Positions 8,688-19,300 of a DNA stretch of 64,000 bases are shown here, one piece after another. Each line of letters opens with the position of its first letter. Position 1 is the first letter of the stretch. The stretch comes from Duganella sp. SG902 (GTDB lineage: Bacteria > Pseudomonadota > Gammaproteobacteria > Burkholderiales > Burkholderiaceae_D), in NCBI RefSeq assembly GCF_013376005.1, contig NZ_JABMJK010000002.1, positions 310,001 to 374,000 of the forward strand, read 5' to 3'. The notes under the pieces are model-generated. The model saw only the letters and a program-made list of their open reading frames with translations, did not search any database and had not been told where the DNA came from. The translations under genes and the position numbers were made by a program.

Positions 8688-9053
8688 ATGGAAAACAGCA
8701 TCGACAGCAAACTCGACACCAAAATCAACAACACCCGCGACGGTGTTACCCAGATCGGCAAAGACCTGCGCGCCGATGCCCACGCCACCATCGACAAAAT
8801 CGCCGATCAGGTGCCGCCGGCCACCGAGCGCCTGAAAGCCCAGGCCCACACCGGCGTCGACAAAGTGGCCGACGGTGTCGAGAGCACCTCCGAGCGCCTG
8901 GCCGCGCGCGGCAAGCAACTGGCCGCCAGCTGCCGCAACCTGACCGAATCGAGCCGCGAACACGTGCGCGCCAGCCCGGTGATCTCGGTGCTGGTGGCCG
9001 CCGCCGCCGGCTACGGCATCTCCAAGCTGCTGGGCGCCCGCGGCAGCAAATAA
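8688..9053 (+). CDS. DUF883/ElaB-like membrane-anchored protein
   Basis: A 121-residue protein with an amphipathic helical N-terminal two thirds (MENSIDSKLDTK, TIDKIADQV, GVDKVADGVESTSERLA) and a single C-terminal hydrophobic helix (PVISVLVAAAAGYGISKLLG), ending in a short basic tail. This matches the DUF883 family (ElaB/YqjD), small inner-membrane proteins reported to bind ribosomes in stationary phase in Escherichia coli. The start follows a GAGAGGA site. It lies 88 bp ahead of katE on the same strand, with a GC-rich 7-bp hairpin (9063-9086) between them. The pairing suggests joint stress or stationary-phase expression, an inference from position. Confidence 0.82.
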   Translation: MENSIDSKLDTKINNTRDGVTQIGKDLRADAHATIDKIADQVPPATERLKAQAHTGVDKVADGVESTSERLAARGKQLAASCRNLTESSREHVRASPVISVLVAAAAGYGISKLLGARGSK

Positions 9054-9141
9054 ATCCCCCTGGCCCGGCCGACAGCGCTGCCGGGCGAACGGCGGCACCG
9101 CAGGCCGGGCGTCGTTCGTCCACAGCGTCTAGAGGATATCC

Positions 9142-11562
9142 ATGGCTAACAAGAAGAATTCACCGGCCTCCGTCATGGGGGCCGGTTCCGTATTGAGCAG
9201 CGTTTCGGGACCATCGTCGGCACACACGCCCGACAGTTTGGGAGGCGCCAGCCCGCGGGAGCAGGTCTTGATCGACAAGGTGGCCGGCGGCCAGCAACTG
9301 GCGGCCGGCATGCCGTTCAACGCCAACAAGGAGGGGGAGCATGGCGACGCCGCGCGCGCGCCGCAGCCCGGCCGCACCTGTCCGGTCCCGCATCCCGCCG
9401 CCACCGGCAGCACCGCCAGCGAAAACAACGCCTCGCCCAAGGTGGGCAATGGCGCGCCGCCAGTCGGCGCCTGCCCGGCCGGGCATCTGGACCGCGTGCG
9501 CGCCGACGGCGGCGAGCAGCGCCTCACTACCAACCAGGGCGTGCCGGTGGCGGACAACCAGAACTCGCTCAAGGTCGGCCTGCGCGGGCCGACCGCCATG
9601 GAAGACTTCATCCTGCGCGAAAAACTCACGCACTTCGATCACGAGCGCATTCCGGAGCGCGTGGTGCACGCGCGCGGCTCGGCGGCGCATGGTTATTTCG
9701 AGAGCTATCAGGACCTGAGCGCCCTCACGCGCGCGGCGCCGTTCGCCGCCGCCGGCAAACGCACGCCGGTGTTTGTGCGCTTCTCCACCGTGGCCGGCGA
9801 GCGCGGCTCGGCCGACACCGTGCGCGACGTGCGCGGCTTCGCCGTCAAGTTCTACACCGACGAAGGCAACTGGGACCTGGTCGGCAATAACATGCCGGTG
9901 TTCTTCATCCAGGACGCGATGAAGTTCCCCGACCTGGTGCACGCGGTCAAGCCCGAGCCGCACCACGCCATGCCGCAGGCGTCGAGCGCGCACGACACCT
10001 TCTGGGACTTCGTCTCGCTGATGCCGGAATCGACCCACATGCTGCTGTGGCAGATGTCCGACCGCGCCATCCCGCGCAGCTACCGCAGCATGCAGGGCTT
10101 CGGCGTGCACACCTTCCGGCTGGTGAACGCGCAGGGCGAATCGGTGTTCTGCAAATTCCACTGGAACCCGGTGGCCGGCACCCACTCGCTGGTGTGGGAC
10201 GAGGCGGCGCGCATCGTCGGCGCCGATCCGGACTTCCACCGGCGCGACCTGTGGGAGGCCATCGAGGCCGGCGCTTATCCGGAATGGGAGCTGGGCCTGC
10301 AGATCTTCACCGAGGAGGAGGCGGAGTCGTTCCCGTTCGACGTGCTCGATCCGACCAAGATCGTGCCGGAGGAGCTGGCGCCGGTGCGCGTGGTCGGCAA
10401 GATGACGCTGAACCGCAATCCGGACAACTTCTTCGCCGAGACCGAGCAGGTGGCGTTCTGCACCGCCCACATCGTGCCCGGCATCGACTTCTCCAACGAC
10501 CCGTTGCTGCAGGGGCGCATCCACTCCTATCTGGACACGCAGATCAGCCGCCTGGGCGGCCCCAACTTCCACGAGATCCCGGTCAACGCGCCGCTGGCGC
10601 GCGTGCACAACAACCAGCGCGACGGCATGCACCGCCAGGCTGTGCATCGCGGCCGCGTGGCGTACGAGCCGAATTCGCTGGGCGGCGGCTGCCCGTTCCA
10701 GGCCGGCATGGCCGGCTTCACCACCACCTTCCACCAGCATCCGCAGCCGCCGGAGGACAAGGTGCGCGGCAAGCCAGAACTGTTCGCCGAACACTATGCG
10801 CAAGCGCGCCTGTTCTGGATCAGCCAGACGCCGGCCGAGCAGGCGCACATCGTCAACGCCTTCCGCTTTGAATTGAGCCGGGTGCAAACGCCGGCGGTGC
10901 GCGTGCGCCTGCTGTCGATGCTGGCCAATGTCGATCCGATCCTGGTGGAGGGCGTGGCGCAGGGGCTGGGCATGGAGGTGCCGCAGGCCATGCCGCTGGC
11001 CAGCGCCGCGCCGTCGCCGCATTACGCACCATCGCCGGCGCTGTCGCTGCTGGCGCGGCCGGGCGAGATCGGCGTCAAGACGCGCAAGGTGGCCATCCTC
11101 GCCGGCCATGGCGTGGAGGCGGCCAGCCTGAAGGCGATCTACGCCGACCTGCTGGCCGCCGGCGCGGTGCCGCGCGTGGTGGCGCCGCAGTTGGGGCAAC
11201 TGGTGGCCGCCGACGGCAGCCGGATCGACGTCGAAATCTCGATCGAGGCCGGACCGGCGGTGCTGTACGACGCCGTGATCGTGGCCGACGGCGCCGCCAG
11301 CGCTGCCATGCTGGCCGGCGACGCCGATGCGCGCGAATTCGTGCGCCTGCAATACCGCCATTGCAAGCCGCTGCTGGCGGTGGGGGCGGGCGAGAAGTTG
11401 CTGGCGGCGGCCGGCGTGCCGGCTGCGTTGCAGGACGGCTCGCCCGATCCCGCCCTGTGGCTGGCGGCGGCCGGTGCGCTGGATGGCGCGCTGGCCGAAT
11501 TCAAGCAAGCCCTGGCCACGCATCGCGACTTCCGGCGCGAATCCGACGCCGCCCCGCTGTAA
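9142..11562 (+). CDS. katE: Large-subunit monofunctional catalase (HPII/KatE type)
   Basis: An 806-residue clade 2 catalase that splits hydrogen peroxide to water and oxygen. The heme pocket residues are present: His176 ([12 protein letters not shown]), Asn249 ([10 protein letters not shown]) and the proximal Tyr near residue 463 in [12 protein letters not shown]. After the core, residues ~640-800 form the flavodoxin/DJ-1-like C-terminal domain characteristic of large catalases ([11 protein letters not shown] start). It is ~50 residues longer than E. coli HPII, the difference being an N-terminal low-complexity segment with three cysteines and several Pro-rich motifs (CPVPHP, GACPAGH). No signal peptide is visible. 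It starts after an AGAGGA site and follows the DUF883-like gene. Confidence 0.96.
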   Translation: MANKKNSPASVMGAGSVLSSVSGPSSAHTPDSLGGASPREQVLIDKVAGGQQLAAGMPFNANKEGEHGDAARAPQPGRTCPVPHPAATGSTASENNASPKVGNGAPPVGACPAGHLDRVRADGGEQRLTTNQGVPVADNQNSLKVGLRGPTAMEDFILREKLTHFDHERIPERVVHARGSAAHGYFESYQDLSALTRAAPFAAAGKRTPVFVRFSTVAGERGSADTVRDVRGFAVKFYTDEGNWDLVGNNMPVFFIQDAMKFPDLVHAVKPEPHHAMPQASSAHDTFWDFVSLMPESTHMLLWQMSDRAIPRSYRSMQGFGVHTFRLVNAQGESVFCKFHWNPVAGTHSLVWDEAARIVGADPDFHRRDLWEAIEAGAYPEWELGLQIFTEEEAESFPFDVLDPTKIVPEELAPVRVVGKMTLNRNPDNFFAETEQVAFCTAHIVPGIDFSNDPLLQGRIHSYLDTQISRLGGPNFHEIPVNAPLARVHNNQRDGMHRQAVHRGRVAYEPNSLGGGCPFQAGMAGFTTTFHQHPQPPEDKVRGKPELFAEHYAQARLFWISQTPAEQAHIVNAFRFELSRVQTPAVRVRLLSMLANVDPILVEGVAQGLGMEVPQAMPLASAAPSPHYAPSPALSLLARPGEIGVKTRKVAILAGHGVEAASLKAIYADLLAAGAVPRVVAPQLGQLVAADGSRIDVEISIEAGPAVLYDAVIVADGAASAAMLAGDADAREFVRLQYRHCKPLLAVGAGEKLLAAAGVPAALQDGSPDPALWLAAAGALDGALAEFKQALATHRDFRRESDAAPL

Positions 11563-11592
11563 CCCCGTCCTATACCAACGAAGTATTCAACA

Positions 11593-11620
11593 ATGGGGAG
11601 CATAGTGATATGCTCCCCAT
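11593..11620. promoter_or_regulatory. Perfect 12-bp inverted repeat upstream of the MFS efflux operon
   Basis: ATGGGGAGCATA (11593-11604) and its exact reverse complement (11609-11620) flank a 4-base GTGA loop. It lies 30 bp after the katE stop and 25 bp before the efflux-operon start. No T-run follows, so an ordinary terminator is unlikely. A plausible promoter (TTCAAC, 17 bp, TATGCT) overlaps it, which favours an operator for a dimeric regulator; an mRNA attenuator is the alternative. Confidence 0.6.
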
Positions 11621-11644
11621 AACGCCTTTCGCCCCTCTCCCAAC

Positions 11645-13267
11645 ATGGACGTTTACGCCCCCCAAGTCTGGCAGCCGCACGAGCGTCCCACCTTGCCCGG
11701 ATCGCCGTCCAATCCCCATCATCCGTTCGAAAAGCGCATCGCCTTCCTGGTGGTGGGCTTTATCGTGGCGATCACCGGCGGCCTGGGAAACGCGCTGGTG
11801 TCGGTCAATCTGCCTTATCTGCAAGGATCGCTGGGCGTTTACTCGGCCGAGATCCAGTGGCTGCCGGCCGCTTACGTGATGGCGAATGTCTCCATGAACC
11901 TGTTGCTGGTCAAGTTCCGCCAGCAGTACGGTTTGCGGCTGTTCACGGAATTGTTTTTGGTGCTGTACGCGGTGGCCACGGTGGCGCACCTGTTCGTGCA
12001 CGGATTGGGATCGGCCATCGCGGTGCGCGCGGCGCACGGCATGAGCGGCGCGGCGCTGACCACCTTGGGCCTGTATTACACGCTGCAGGCTTTTCCGGCC
12101 GAGCACCGGCTCAAGGGCGCGGTGCTGGGCATCGGTTTCTCGCAGCTGGCCACGCCGATGGCGCGGCTGTTCTCGTCGGAGCTGATGGAGATCGCCGAAT
12201 GGCGCGGGCTGTATTTCTTCGAGTTGGGGCTGGCGCTGGTGTCGTTGGGCTGTGTGCTGTTCCTCAAGCTGCCGCACGGCGACCGCGTCAAGGCGTTCGA
12301 GAAAATGGACTTCGTCACCTTCGGCCTGTTCGCGCCCGGTGTGGCGCTGCTGTCGGCGGTGCTGGCGCTTGGCCGCACGGTGTGGTGGCTGGAGTCGCGC
12401 TGGCTTGGCTATTGCCTGGCGGGCGCCATCGTGCTGATCGCGGCGGCGCTGGCGATCGAGCATAATCGCGCGCGCCCGCTGCTCAGCACGCGCTGGCTGA
12501 GCAACGCCAATATGGCGCGGCTGGCGTTGTCGGTGCTGCTGATCCGCGTGGTGCAGTCGGAGGCCAGCGGCACGGTGGGCTTCCTGCAGGCGCTGGGCCT
12601 GAACAACGACCAGATGCTGACGCTGTGGTGGATTGTGATGTTTGGCGCCTTTGCCGGCATGGTGGTCAGCGCGATGACGATCACGCCGGCGCGCGTGCCG
12701 GGGCAGCTGATTTTTTCGCTGGCGGTGATGGCGCTGGGGGCGTACCTGGATTCCGACGCGACCAATCTCACGCGGCCGTCGGATTTGTATGTCTCGCAGT
12801 TCCTGCTGGGGTTTGGCGGCGCGCTGTTTGTGGGGCCGACGTTTATCTCCGGCTTTGGCGCGGTGATCGCGGCGCCGAATAATCTGATCAGCTTCTCGGT
12901 CATGTTCAGCATCACGCAAACGCTGGGCAGCCTGCTGGGCACGGCCTTGACCGGCACTTTCCAGGTGTGGCGCGAGAAGTATCACTCCAGCATTCTGGTC
13001 GAGCATCTGACGCTGCTCGATCCGCAGGTGGCGGCGCGCATCCAGTCCGGCGGCCTGGCGTCGCTGGGCGGCGTGGCCACGCGCGAGGCCAACATCCTCG
13101 CATATAACGATGTGTTCCTGGCGATCACGGTGCTGGCGCTGCTGACCATGGCGTGGCTGCTGGCGCACTATCTGTGGACGATATGCGTGGTGTGCCAGCC
13201 GAAGGCTGCGCACAATGCGCAAACCGGCATGGCCAATGTCTCTCTTAACAATTCGGGATCTCGCTGA
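11645..13267 (+). CDS. MFS multidrug efflux transporter, EmrB/QacA (DHA2) type
   Basis: A 540-residue inner-membrane protein with about 14 hydrophobic segments, the hallmark of the DHA2 group. The first helix region includes FLVVGFIVAITGGLGNALVS followed by NLPYLQGSLGV and QWLPAAYVMAN, corresponding to the usual start of EmrB-like pumps, although the motif with a clear DxTIVNVAL is replaced by a divergent version. It would be a proton-driven drug exporter working with the next two genes as a tripartite pump. The start lacks a strong Shine-Dalgarno. The HlyD gene begins two bases after its stop, so the genes are translationally coupled. Confidence 0.88.
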   Translation: MDVYAPQVWQPHERPTLPGSPSNPHHPFEKRIAFLVVGFIVAITGGLGNALVSVNLPYLQGSLGVYSAEIQWLPAAYVMANVSMNLLLVKFRQQYGLRLFTELFLVLYAVATVAHLFVHGLGSAIAVRAAHGMSGAALTTLGLYYTLQAFPAEHRLKGAVLGIGFSQLATPMARLFSSELMEIAEWRGLYFFELGLALVSLGCVLFLKLPHGDRVKAFEKMDFVTFGLFAPGVALLSAVLALGRTVWWLESRWLGYCLAGAIVLIAAALAIEHNRARPLLSTRWLSNANMARLALSVLLIRVVQSEASGTVGFLQALGLNNDQMLTLWWIVMFGAFAGMVVSAMTITPARVPGQLIFSLAVMALGAYLDSDATNLTRPSDLYVSQFLLGFGGALFVGPTFISGFGAVIAAPNNLISFSVMFSITQTLGSLLGTALTGTFQVWREKYHSSILVEHLTLLDPQVAARIQSGGLASLGGVATREANILAYNDVFLAITVLALLTMAWLLAHYLWTICVVCQPKAAHNAQTGMANVSLNNSGSR

Positions 13268-13269
13268 AT

Positions 13270-14481
13270 ATGGCAAACAACAACACTCCAGACAATGCAT
13301 CTTCCTCCGAGAGCCGCGTAGCGGCGGTCGCCGCAGCGGCCGCGGCGGCAGCGGTTGCGGCGGCGGCGCCCAGCGCGCCGGCGCCGGACCGGCGGGCGCA
13401 GATTATTTCGGCGTTGTTGTTTTCGCTGGTGGCGCTGGTGGGCGTGTTGATCGTGCTGTACGCGTGGCGGCTGCCGCCGTTCAGCAGCGCCATCGTCTCG
13501 ACCGAGAACGCGCTGGTGCGCGGGCAGGTGACCCTGATCGGCACGCAGTTGCCCGGTTATGTGGTGGATGTGAAGGTGCAGGATTTCCAGTACGTGAAGC
13601 AGGGCGATTTGCTGGCGCAGATCGATGACCGCATTTATCAGCAGCGTTACGAGCAGGCGCAGGCGCAGCTGGCGGCGCAGAAGGCGGCGCTGGACAACTG
13701 GGCGCAGGCGCATCGCACGGCGGAAGCGGGCGTGGTGCTGAATCAGGCCACGCTGGCGAACGCCGAGGCGCAGGCGGCCAAGGCGCTGGCGGATTTGAAG
13801 CGGGTCGATTCGCTGGCGACCGATGGCTCGCTGTCCTTGCGCGAGCAGGACTCGTCGCGCGCGGCGCGGGCGCAGACAACGGCGGCGGTGTCGCAGGCGC
13901 GCGCGAGTCTGGAGATCGCCAGGCAGCAGGTGCGAACGGTGGCGGTGAACAAGCAGTCGCTGGAGGCGGCGGTGGCGGCGGCGGAAGCGGCGCTGAAGGC
14001 GGCCAAGGTGGATCTGGAGAACACGCGCATCACGGCGCCGGAAGATGGCCAGCTCGGGCAGGTCACGGTGCGCAAGGGCGCGTACGTGAACACCGGCGCG
14101 CAGTTGATGGGATTGGTGCCCAAGCAGCTGTGGGTGATCGCCAACCTGAAAGAGACGCAGATGAACAATGTGCAGGTGGGGCAGCCGGCCACCTTCAAGG
14201 TCGATGCGCTGGATGGCGCGCAACTGACCGGCGTGGTGGAGCGGATCTCGCCGGCCACCGGCTCGGAGTTCAGCGTGCTGCCGGCCGATAACGCGACCGG
14301 CAACTACGTCAAGATCGCGCAGCGCATCCCGGTGCGGATCAGGATCGACGGCGGCCAGGCCAAGGCGCGCCGGCTGGCGCCCGGCATGTCGGTCATCGTC
14401 AGCATCGACACCTCGGTGCGGGTGCGCGACAACGAGCAGGCGCCGCCCCCCGCGCGCGCGGCCGCCGGAGCGCAGCCATGA
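13270..14481 (+). CDS. HlyD/EmrA-family periplasmic adaptor of the MFS pump
   Basis: A 403-residue membrane fusion protein. The N terminus has an unusual polyalanine run (residues ~15-35), then one transmembrane helix (IISALLFSLVALVGVLIVLY, about residues 43-62). The periplasmic part has a lipoyl half-motif (GYVVDVKVQDFQYVKQGD), a long alpha-hairpin (residues ~115-250, rich in Ala/Gln) and the second lipoyl half (NTRITAPEDGQLGQVTVRKG), then a beta-barrel domain. It joins the MFS pump to the outer-membrane factor. Its stop overlaps the next start by four bases (ATGA), indicating an operon. The polyalanine run is probably a cytoplasmic spacer with no inferred role. Confidence 0.92.
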   Translation: MANNNTPDNASSSESRVAAVAAAAAAAAVAAAAPSAPAPDRRAQIISALLFSLVALVGVLIVLYAWRLPPFSSAIVSTENALVRGQVTLIGTQLPGYVVDVKVQDFQYVKQGDLLAQIDDRIYQQRYEQAQAQLAAQKAALDNWAQAHRTAEAGVVLNQATLANAEAQAAKALADLKRVDSLATDGSLSLREQDSSRAARAQTTAAVSQARASLEIARQQVRTVAVNKQSLEAAVAAAEAALKAAKVDLENTRITAPEDGQLGQVTVRKGAYVNTGAQLMGLVPKQLWVIANLKETQMNNVQVGQPATFKVDALDGAQLTGVVERISPATGSEFSVLPADNATGNYVKIAQRIPVRIRIDGGQAKARRLAPGMSVIVSIDTSVRVRDNEQAPPPARAAAGAQP

Positions 14482-15866
14482 TGTGGCGCGGGAGCAGGGC
14501 GGCGGTGGTGGCCGCCGCCTGCCTGCTGGCCGGGTGCGCGGCGACGGTGGCGCTGCCGCCGGCTTCTTCGTTGCAGACGCCGGCGGCGTGGCGCAGCGCC
14601 GTGCAAGGGCAGGCCGGCACGCCGGTGGCGCGCGAATGGTGGCAGCGTTTCGGCGATCCGGCGCTGACGGCGCTGGTCAACAAGGCGTTGGAGAATAACG
14701 GCGACCTGCGCATCGCCCGCGCGCGCGTGGCGCAGTATCGCGCGCAGGTAGGTGTCACCGCCGCCGGCCAGAAAGCCAACGTCATCGTCGACAGCGCGCC
14801 GACGCGCACGCGCCAGCTGGCCTACAACGGCGTGCCTTATGTGACCAATGTCTACCAGGCCGAATTCCAGGCCAGTTATGAAGTCGATGTGTGGGGCCGC
14901 CTGGCCGCGCTGACCGACGCCGCCACCGCCACCTATCAGGCCGAGCAGGCCAATGCCGACGCGGCCGCGCTGTCGATCGCCGCCACCGTGGCCTCGGGCT
15001 ACCTCAACCTGCGCGGCCTCGATGCGCAACTGGCGCTGACCGAGGCCACGCTCAAGCTGCGCGAGGAATCGGCCCGGCTGGCGCAGAAGCAGTTCGAGGT
15101 CGGCTACAGCTCGCGGCTGGAATGGCTGCAGGCGCAGGCCGAATACCAGACCACGGCGGAACAGGTGCCGCAACTGCGGCGCGCCATCTTCGAGCAGGAA
15201 AACGCGCTGTCCATCCTCGCCGGCGGCAACCCCGGTCCGATCACGCGCGGCGTCGAACTGGCGCAGCTGGAAGCGCCCGAGGTGCCGGCCGGGCTTCCGT
15301 CCGAACTGCTGCGCCGCCGTCCCGATATCGCGCGCGCCGAGTACAACCTGATCGCCGTCAACGCCAACCTGCAAGCCACGCGCGACCAGTTGCTGCCGTC
15401 GTTCAAACTGACGGCGGTGGGCGGCGTGCAGAACCTGAAATGGCATGACTTCGTGAACGCGCCGACCGCGTTGTGGCGGCTGACCGGCGCCGTCGCCGCT
15501 CCCGTGTTCGAGGGCGACCGCGTGCAGCACCAAACCGACGCGGTGGCGGCGCAGCGCGACCAGGCCATCTATGCGTATGAAAATGCGGTGCGCACCGCGT
15601 TTGCGGAAACCGACAACAGCCTTGGCGCCATCGTGCGTTTGAAGGAACAGGCGGTGCAGAACGATGCGCGCCGCGCCACGGCGGCCGAAACCCTGCGTAT
15701 CGCGCACAACCGCTATCGCAACGGCTACGCTTCGTATCTGGAGGAGCTGGACGCCCAACGCACGCTGTTCACAGCGGACGTCGGGCGCTTGCAGTTGAAG
15801 ACGCGGATACTGGTGGCCTCGGTGGACCTGTACCGCGCCATGGGAGGCGGCTGGACTAAGCCTTGA
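14478..15866 (+). CDS. Outer-membrane efflux lipoprotein (NodT/OprM family) of the MFS pump
   Basis: A 462-residue outer-membrane factor. A lipoprotein signal peptide ends in LLAGC, with Cys at about residue 19 as the lipid attachment site. Two OEP repeats follow: EWWQRFGDPALTALVNKALENN is the classical NodT start, YEVDVWGRLAAL the end of the first barrel/coil half, and PAGLPSELLRRRPDIARAEYNL the well-known motif opening the second half. It supplies the outer-membrane channel for the pump encoded upstream. It is coupled to the adaptor gene by an ATGA overlap and its 3' end overlaps the convergent GyrI-like gene by 11 bp. Confidence 0.94.
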   Translation: MMWRGSRAAVVAAACLLAGCAATVALPPASSLQTPAAWRSAVQGQAGTPVAREWWQRFGDPALTALVNKALENNGDLRIARARVAQYRAQVGVTAAGQKANVIVDSAPTRTRQLAYNGVPYVTNVYQAEFQASYEVDVWGRLAALTDAATATYQAEQANADAAALSIAATVASGYLNLRGLDAQLALTEATLKLREESARLAQKQFEVGYSSRLEWLQAQAEYQTTAEQVPQLRRAIFEQENALSILAGGNPGPITRGVELAQLEAPEVPAGLPSELLRRRPDIARAEYNLIAVNANLQATRDQLLPSFKLTAVGGVQNLKWHDFVNAPTALWRLTGAVAAPVFEGDRVQHQTDAVAAQRDQAIYAYENAVRTAFAETDNSLGAIVRLKEQAVQNDARRATAAETLRIAHNRYRNGYASYLEELDAQRTLFTADVGRLQLKTRILVASVDLYRAMGGGWTKP

Positions 15867-16317
15867 CCGGAATGCAGAGTTCCGAGGTGAAGACGCCGGT
15901 GTCCGGGTCCATGGCGTAATCGGCCGGATAGCGCTCGAAGCAGACGCCTTCGGCGGCCTTGCCTTCGGCCTGCAGCTGGCCGAAGAATTCGCCCCATGCC
16001 GCCGGCACCTGGTCGGCCGTGCCCTTGAACTGGGCCACGGCGTAGCGGCCGGCCGGAATGCTGCCCAGCTGCGCCGGCGGCTTGGCCTCGTAATCGGCCG
16101 ACACTTCCACGCAGGCGTCGTAACGGCACTCGCTGGCCGGCGTGGTGGATGGATCATCCTGCGCCACGCCGTACGTCACCTTGCCCACCAGGCCGTAGGC
16201 CTTCTGCCACGGCGTGAACACCTCTTTCCAGAATTCGCCGATGCCGGCGCCGAACGGGCCCTTGTAGCGCAGGTAGGCCACGCGGACTTCAGGCAGTTCT
16301 TTTATCTCGTATTTCAT
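15856..16317 (-). CDS. GyrI-like effector-binding protein
   Basis: A 153-residue soluble protein made of a single GyrI-like (AraC effector-binding, SOUL-like) domain: it opens with YEIKELPEVRVAYLRYKGPFG and has the paired beta-alpha-beta halves, with AQLGSIPAGRYAVAQFKGT in the second half and the final CIPVKA strand. The fold binds drugs and other small amphipathic molecules; standalone versions include the SbmC/GyrI protein and ligand sinks. It has a GGAG site before its ATG and begins 29 bp inside the 3' end of the RND permease gene, so it is the last gene of that operon. Binding of pump substrates is an inference from this position. Confidence 0.85.
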   Translation of the reverse strand: MKYEIKELPEVRVAYLRYKGPFGAGIGEFWKEVFTPWQKAYGLVGKVTYGVAQDDPSTTPASECRYDACVEVSADYEAKPPAQLGSIPAGRYAVAQFKGTADQVPAAWGEFFGQLQAEGKAAEGVCFERYPADYAMDPDTGVFTSELCIPVKA

Positions 16318-19300
16318 GTAAGTCTCCTTGTTTGGGCGGCGCTTCCTTGCGCAGCTTGCGCATCATGCGCTTCATCCAGTGTTCCAGGTCGTCGACGTAG
16401 GTGAACACCGCCGGCACCACCAACAGGCTCAGTAGCGTCGAGGTGATCAGGCCGCCGATCACCGTGATCGCCATCGGTGAGCGGAAGCTCGGATCGGCGC
16501 CCCAGCCCAGGGCCAGCGGCATCATGCCCGCGCCCATGGCGATGGTGGTCATCAGGATAGGCCGGCTACGCTTGTGGCAGGCATCGACCAGCGCCTCGAA
16601 TCGACCCATGCCATCCCGACGCGCCAGAATAGCATAATCAACTAACAAGATTGAGTTTTTGGTCACGATACCCATCAGCATGATCAGACCGATCATGGAC
16701 GGCATGGACAACGCGCTGTTGGTCACCAGCAGCGCCACGAAGGCGCCGCCGATCGACAGCGGCAGCGCCGCCAGGATCGTGGCCGGCTGCATGAAGTCCT
16801 TGAACAGCAGCACCAGCACGCAGTAGATGCACAACACGCCGATCAGCATGGCGATGCCGAAGCTGGCGAACAGCGCGGCCATCTCCTGGGTGTCGCCCAG
16901 TTCCGCGATCTTCACCGACGGCGGCAGGTTCTTAAGCGACGGCAGCGCGCGCGCTTCCTCGTTCACCTCACCCAGCGCGCGCTTGCCCAGCTCCACCTCC
17001 AGCGTGACGTTGCGGCTGCGGTTCAGGCGATTGATCTGTGCCGGGCCGCTTTCCATGGTGATCTCGGCCACGGTGGCCAGCAGCACCGGGCCGTTCTTGC
17101 CCGGCACCGTCAGGCGGCCGATGGCGTCCAGGTCGGCGCGCACGGCGTCCGGCAGCTTGACGCGGATCGGCACCTGGCGCTCCGGCAGGTTCATCTTGGT
17201 CAGGTCGGTGTCGTAGTCGCCGGCGGTGGCCACGCGCACCGTCTGGCCGATCGAGGCGGCCGTCACGCCCAGGTCCGCCGCCTTGGCGAAGTCCGGCTTG
17301 ACGATGATCTCCGGACGCACCAGCGAGGCGGTCGAGCGCACATTGCCCACGCCCTTCAGGGTGCGCAGCTCACGCTCGGCCTTTTGCGCCGCTTCCTTCA
17401 GCGCCACCGGGTCCTCGGAGCGCAGCACCAACTGCATCTTGACGCCGTTGTCGGCCGGGCCGACCTTGAAGCGGGCGCCTGGAATGGCGTCCATCTTGTG
17501 GCGGATGGCTTCCTCGATGTCGGCCATCGATTCCTTGCGGTCGGTGCGGTGGGCGGTGGTCAGGGTCAGCACGGCGCTGCGCGCCTCGGCCGCCGCGCCG
17601 GGCGCGAAGGCGTCGCCGCTGGAACCGCCGCCGATGGAGCTGAATACCGACTTCACGCCCTTGACCTCCATCGCGGCCTGGCGCGCGCGCTCGGCGATGA
17701 TGCTGGTCTCGGCCAGGGTGGAGCCGGGCGGCAGTTCCAGGTTGATCTGGGTCTGCGCGCGGTCGGCGGCCGGCACGAAGCCGGTCGGCAGCAGGCCCAC
17801 CAGCATGATCGAGCAGACGAAGAACACGCCGGCCGCGATCGCGGTGACCAAGCGGTGCTTCAGGCACCAGCGCATGACGGCGATGTAGCGCGCCATGACC
17901 GGGCCATCCTTCTCTTCCTTGTGCGCGGCCGGCTTGAGGATGTAGGCGGCCATCATCGGCGTCAGCAGACGCGCCACCACCAGCGACGCCAGCACCGCGA
18001 TCACGGCGGTCCAGCCGAACTGCTTGAAGAACAGGCCGGGGATGCCGCTCATGAAGGCGGTCGGCAGGAACACGGCCACCAGCGCGAAGGTGGTGGCGAT
18101 CACCGCCATGCCGATTTCGTCAGCCGCTTCCAGCGCCGCCTCCATCGGGGTTTTACCCATGCGCAGGTGGCGCTCGATGTTTTCGATTTCGACGATGGCG
18201 TCGTCCACCAGCACGCCGACCACCAGGGCCAGCGACAGCAGCGTCACGGTGTTGAGCGTGTAGCCGAACAGGTAGATGCCGAGGAAGGCCGGCAGCACTG
18301 ACAGCGGCAGCGCGGCCGCCGCCACCACGGTGGCGCGCCAGTCGCGCAGGAACCACCACACCACCAGCACGGCCAGGATGGCGCCTTCGTACAGCAGCTC
18401 CATCGAGCCCTCGAAGTTCTCCTCGACCGGATGGGCGTTGTCGATCACCTGTTTCAGTTCGACTTTTGGATTGGCTTTTTGCAGTTCCTCGACGGCGGCG
18501 CGCGCGCCCTTGGCGACCGCAGTTTCGCTGGCGCCCTTGGTGCGGAAGATTTCGAAGCCGATCACCGGCTTGCCGTCCTGCAGGGCGATGGCGCGCGGTT
18601 CGGACACGGTGTCGGTCACGCTGGCCGCCTGGTCGAGCCGCACGCGGCGGCCGTCCGGCAGCGGCAGATCGATGGCGGCCAGCTCGGCGGCCGTCTTCAC
18701 GGTGGCGATGGTGCGCACCGATTGTTCGGCGCCACTGACGTCTCCGCGTCCGCCCGGCGCTTCCTTCTGCACCTGGCGCAGCTGGCGCGAGACGTCCAGC
18801 GCGGACACGCGCAGCGCCGCCATGCGGGCGTCGTCCAGCTCCACGCGGATCTCGCGATACACGCCGCCCACGCGCTTGACCGCGCCCACGCCGGGTACCG
18901 CCAGCAGGCGCTTGGCGACGGTGTTGTCGACGAACCAGCTGACCTCCTGCGCGTCCATTTTCTCGCCCGGGCCGTCGGCGGCCGCCGCGGTGAAGGTGAG
19001 CACCACGCGGCCGGCGGTGGAGGCCTTGGTCACGCTGGGGTCGCGCAGCTCGGCCGGCATGTCGGCCTTGACGCGGGCCACGGCGTCGCGCACGTCGTTC
19101 ACCGCGTCGGAGATGTTCTTCTCCAGGATGAATTCGACGGTGGTGGTGGAGACGCCATCGAGCACGGTGGTGTAGATGTTCTTCACGCCTTGCAGGGTGG
19201 CGACCGAGTCCTCGATCTTGCGCGAGACCTCGGTTTCCAGCTGCGCCGGCGCGCTGCCGTCCAGCGTGGCGGTGACGGTCACGATGGGCAGTTCGATGTC

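Noticed and set aside
9063..9086. GCCCGGC/GCCGGGC hairpin as a terminator before katE
   Set aside because: No T-run follows, and it lies within a likely shared transcript.
14304..16157. 617-codon minus-strand frame across the NodT and GyrI genes
   Set aside because: It overlaps three well-supported genes and has no domain of its own.
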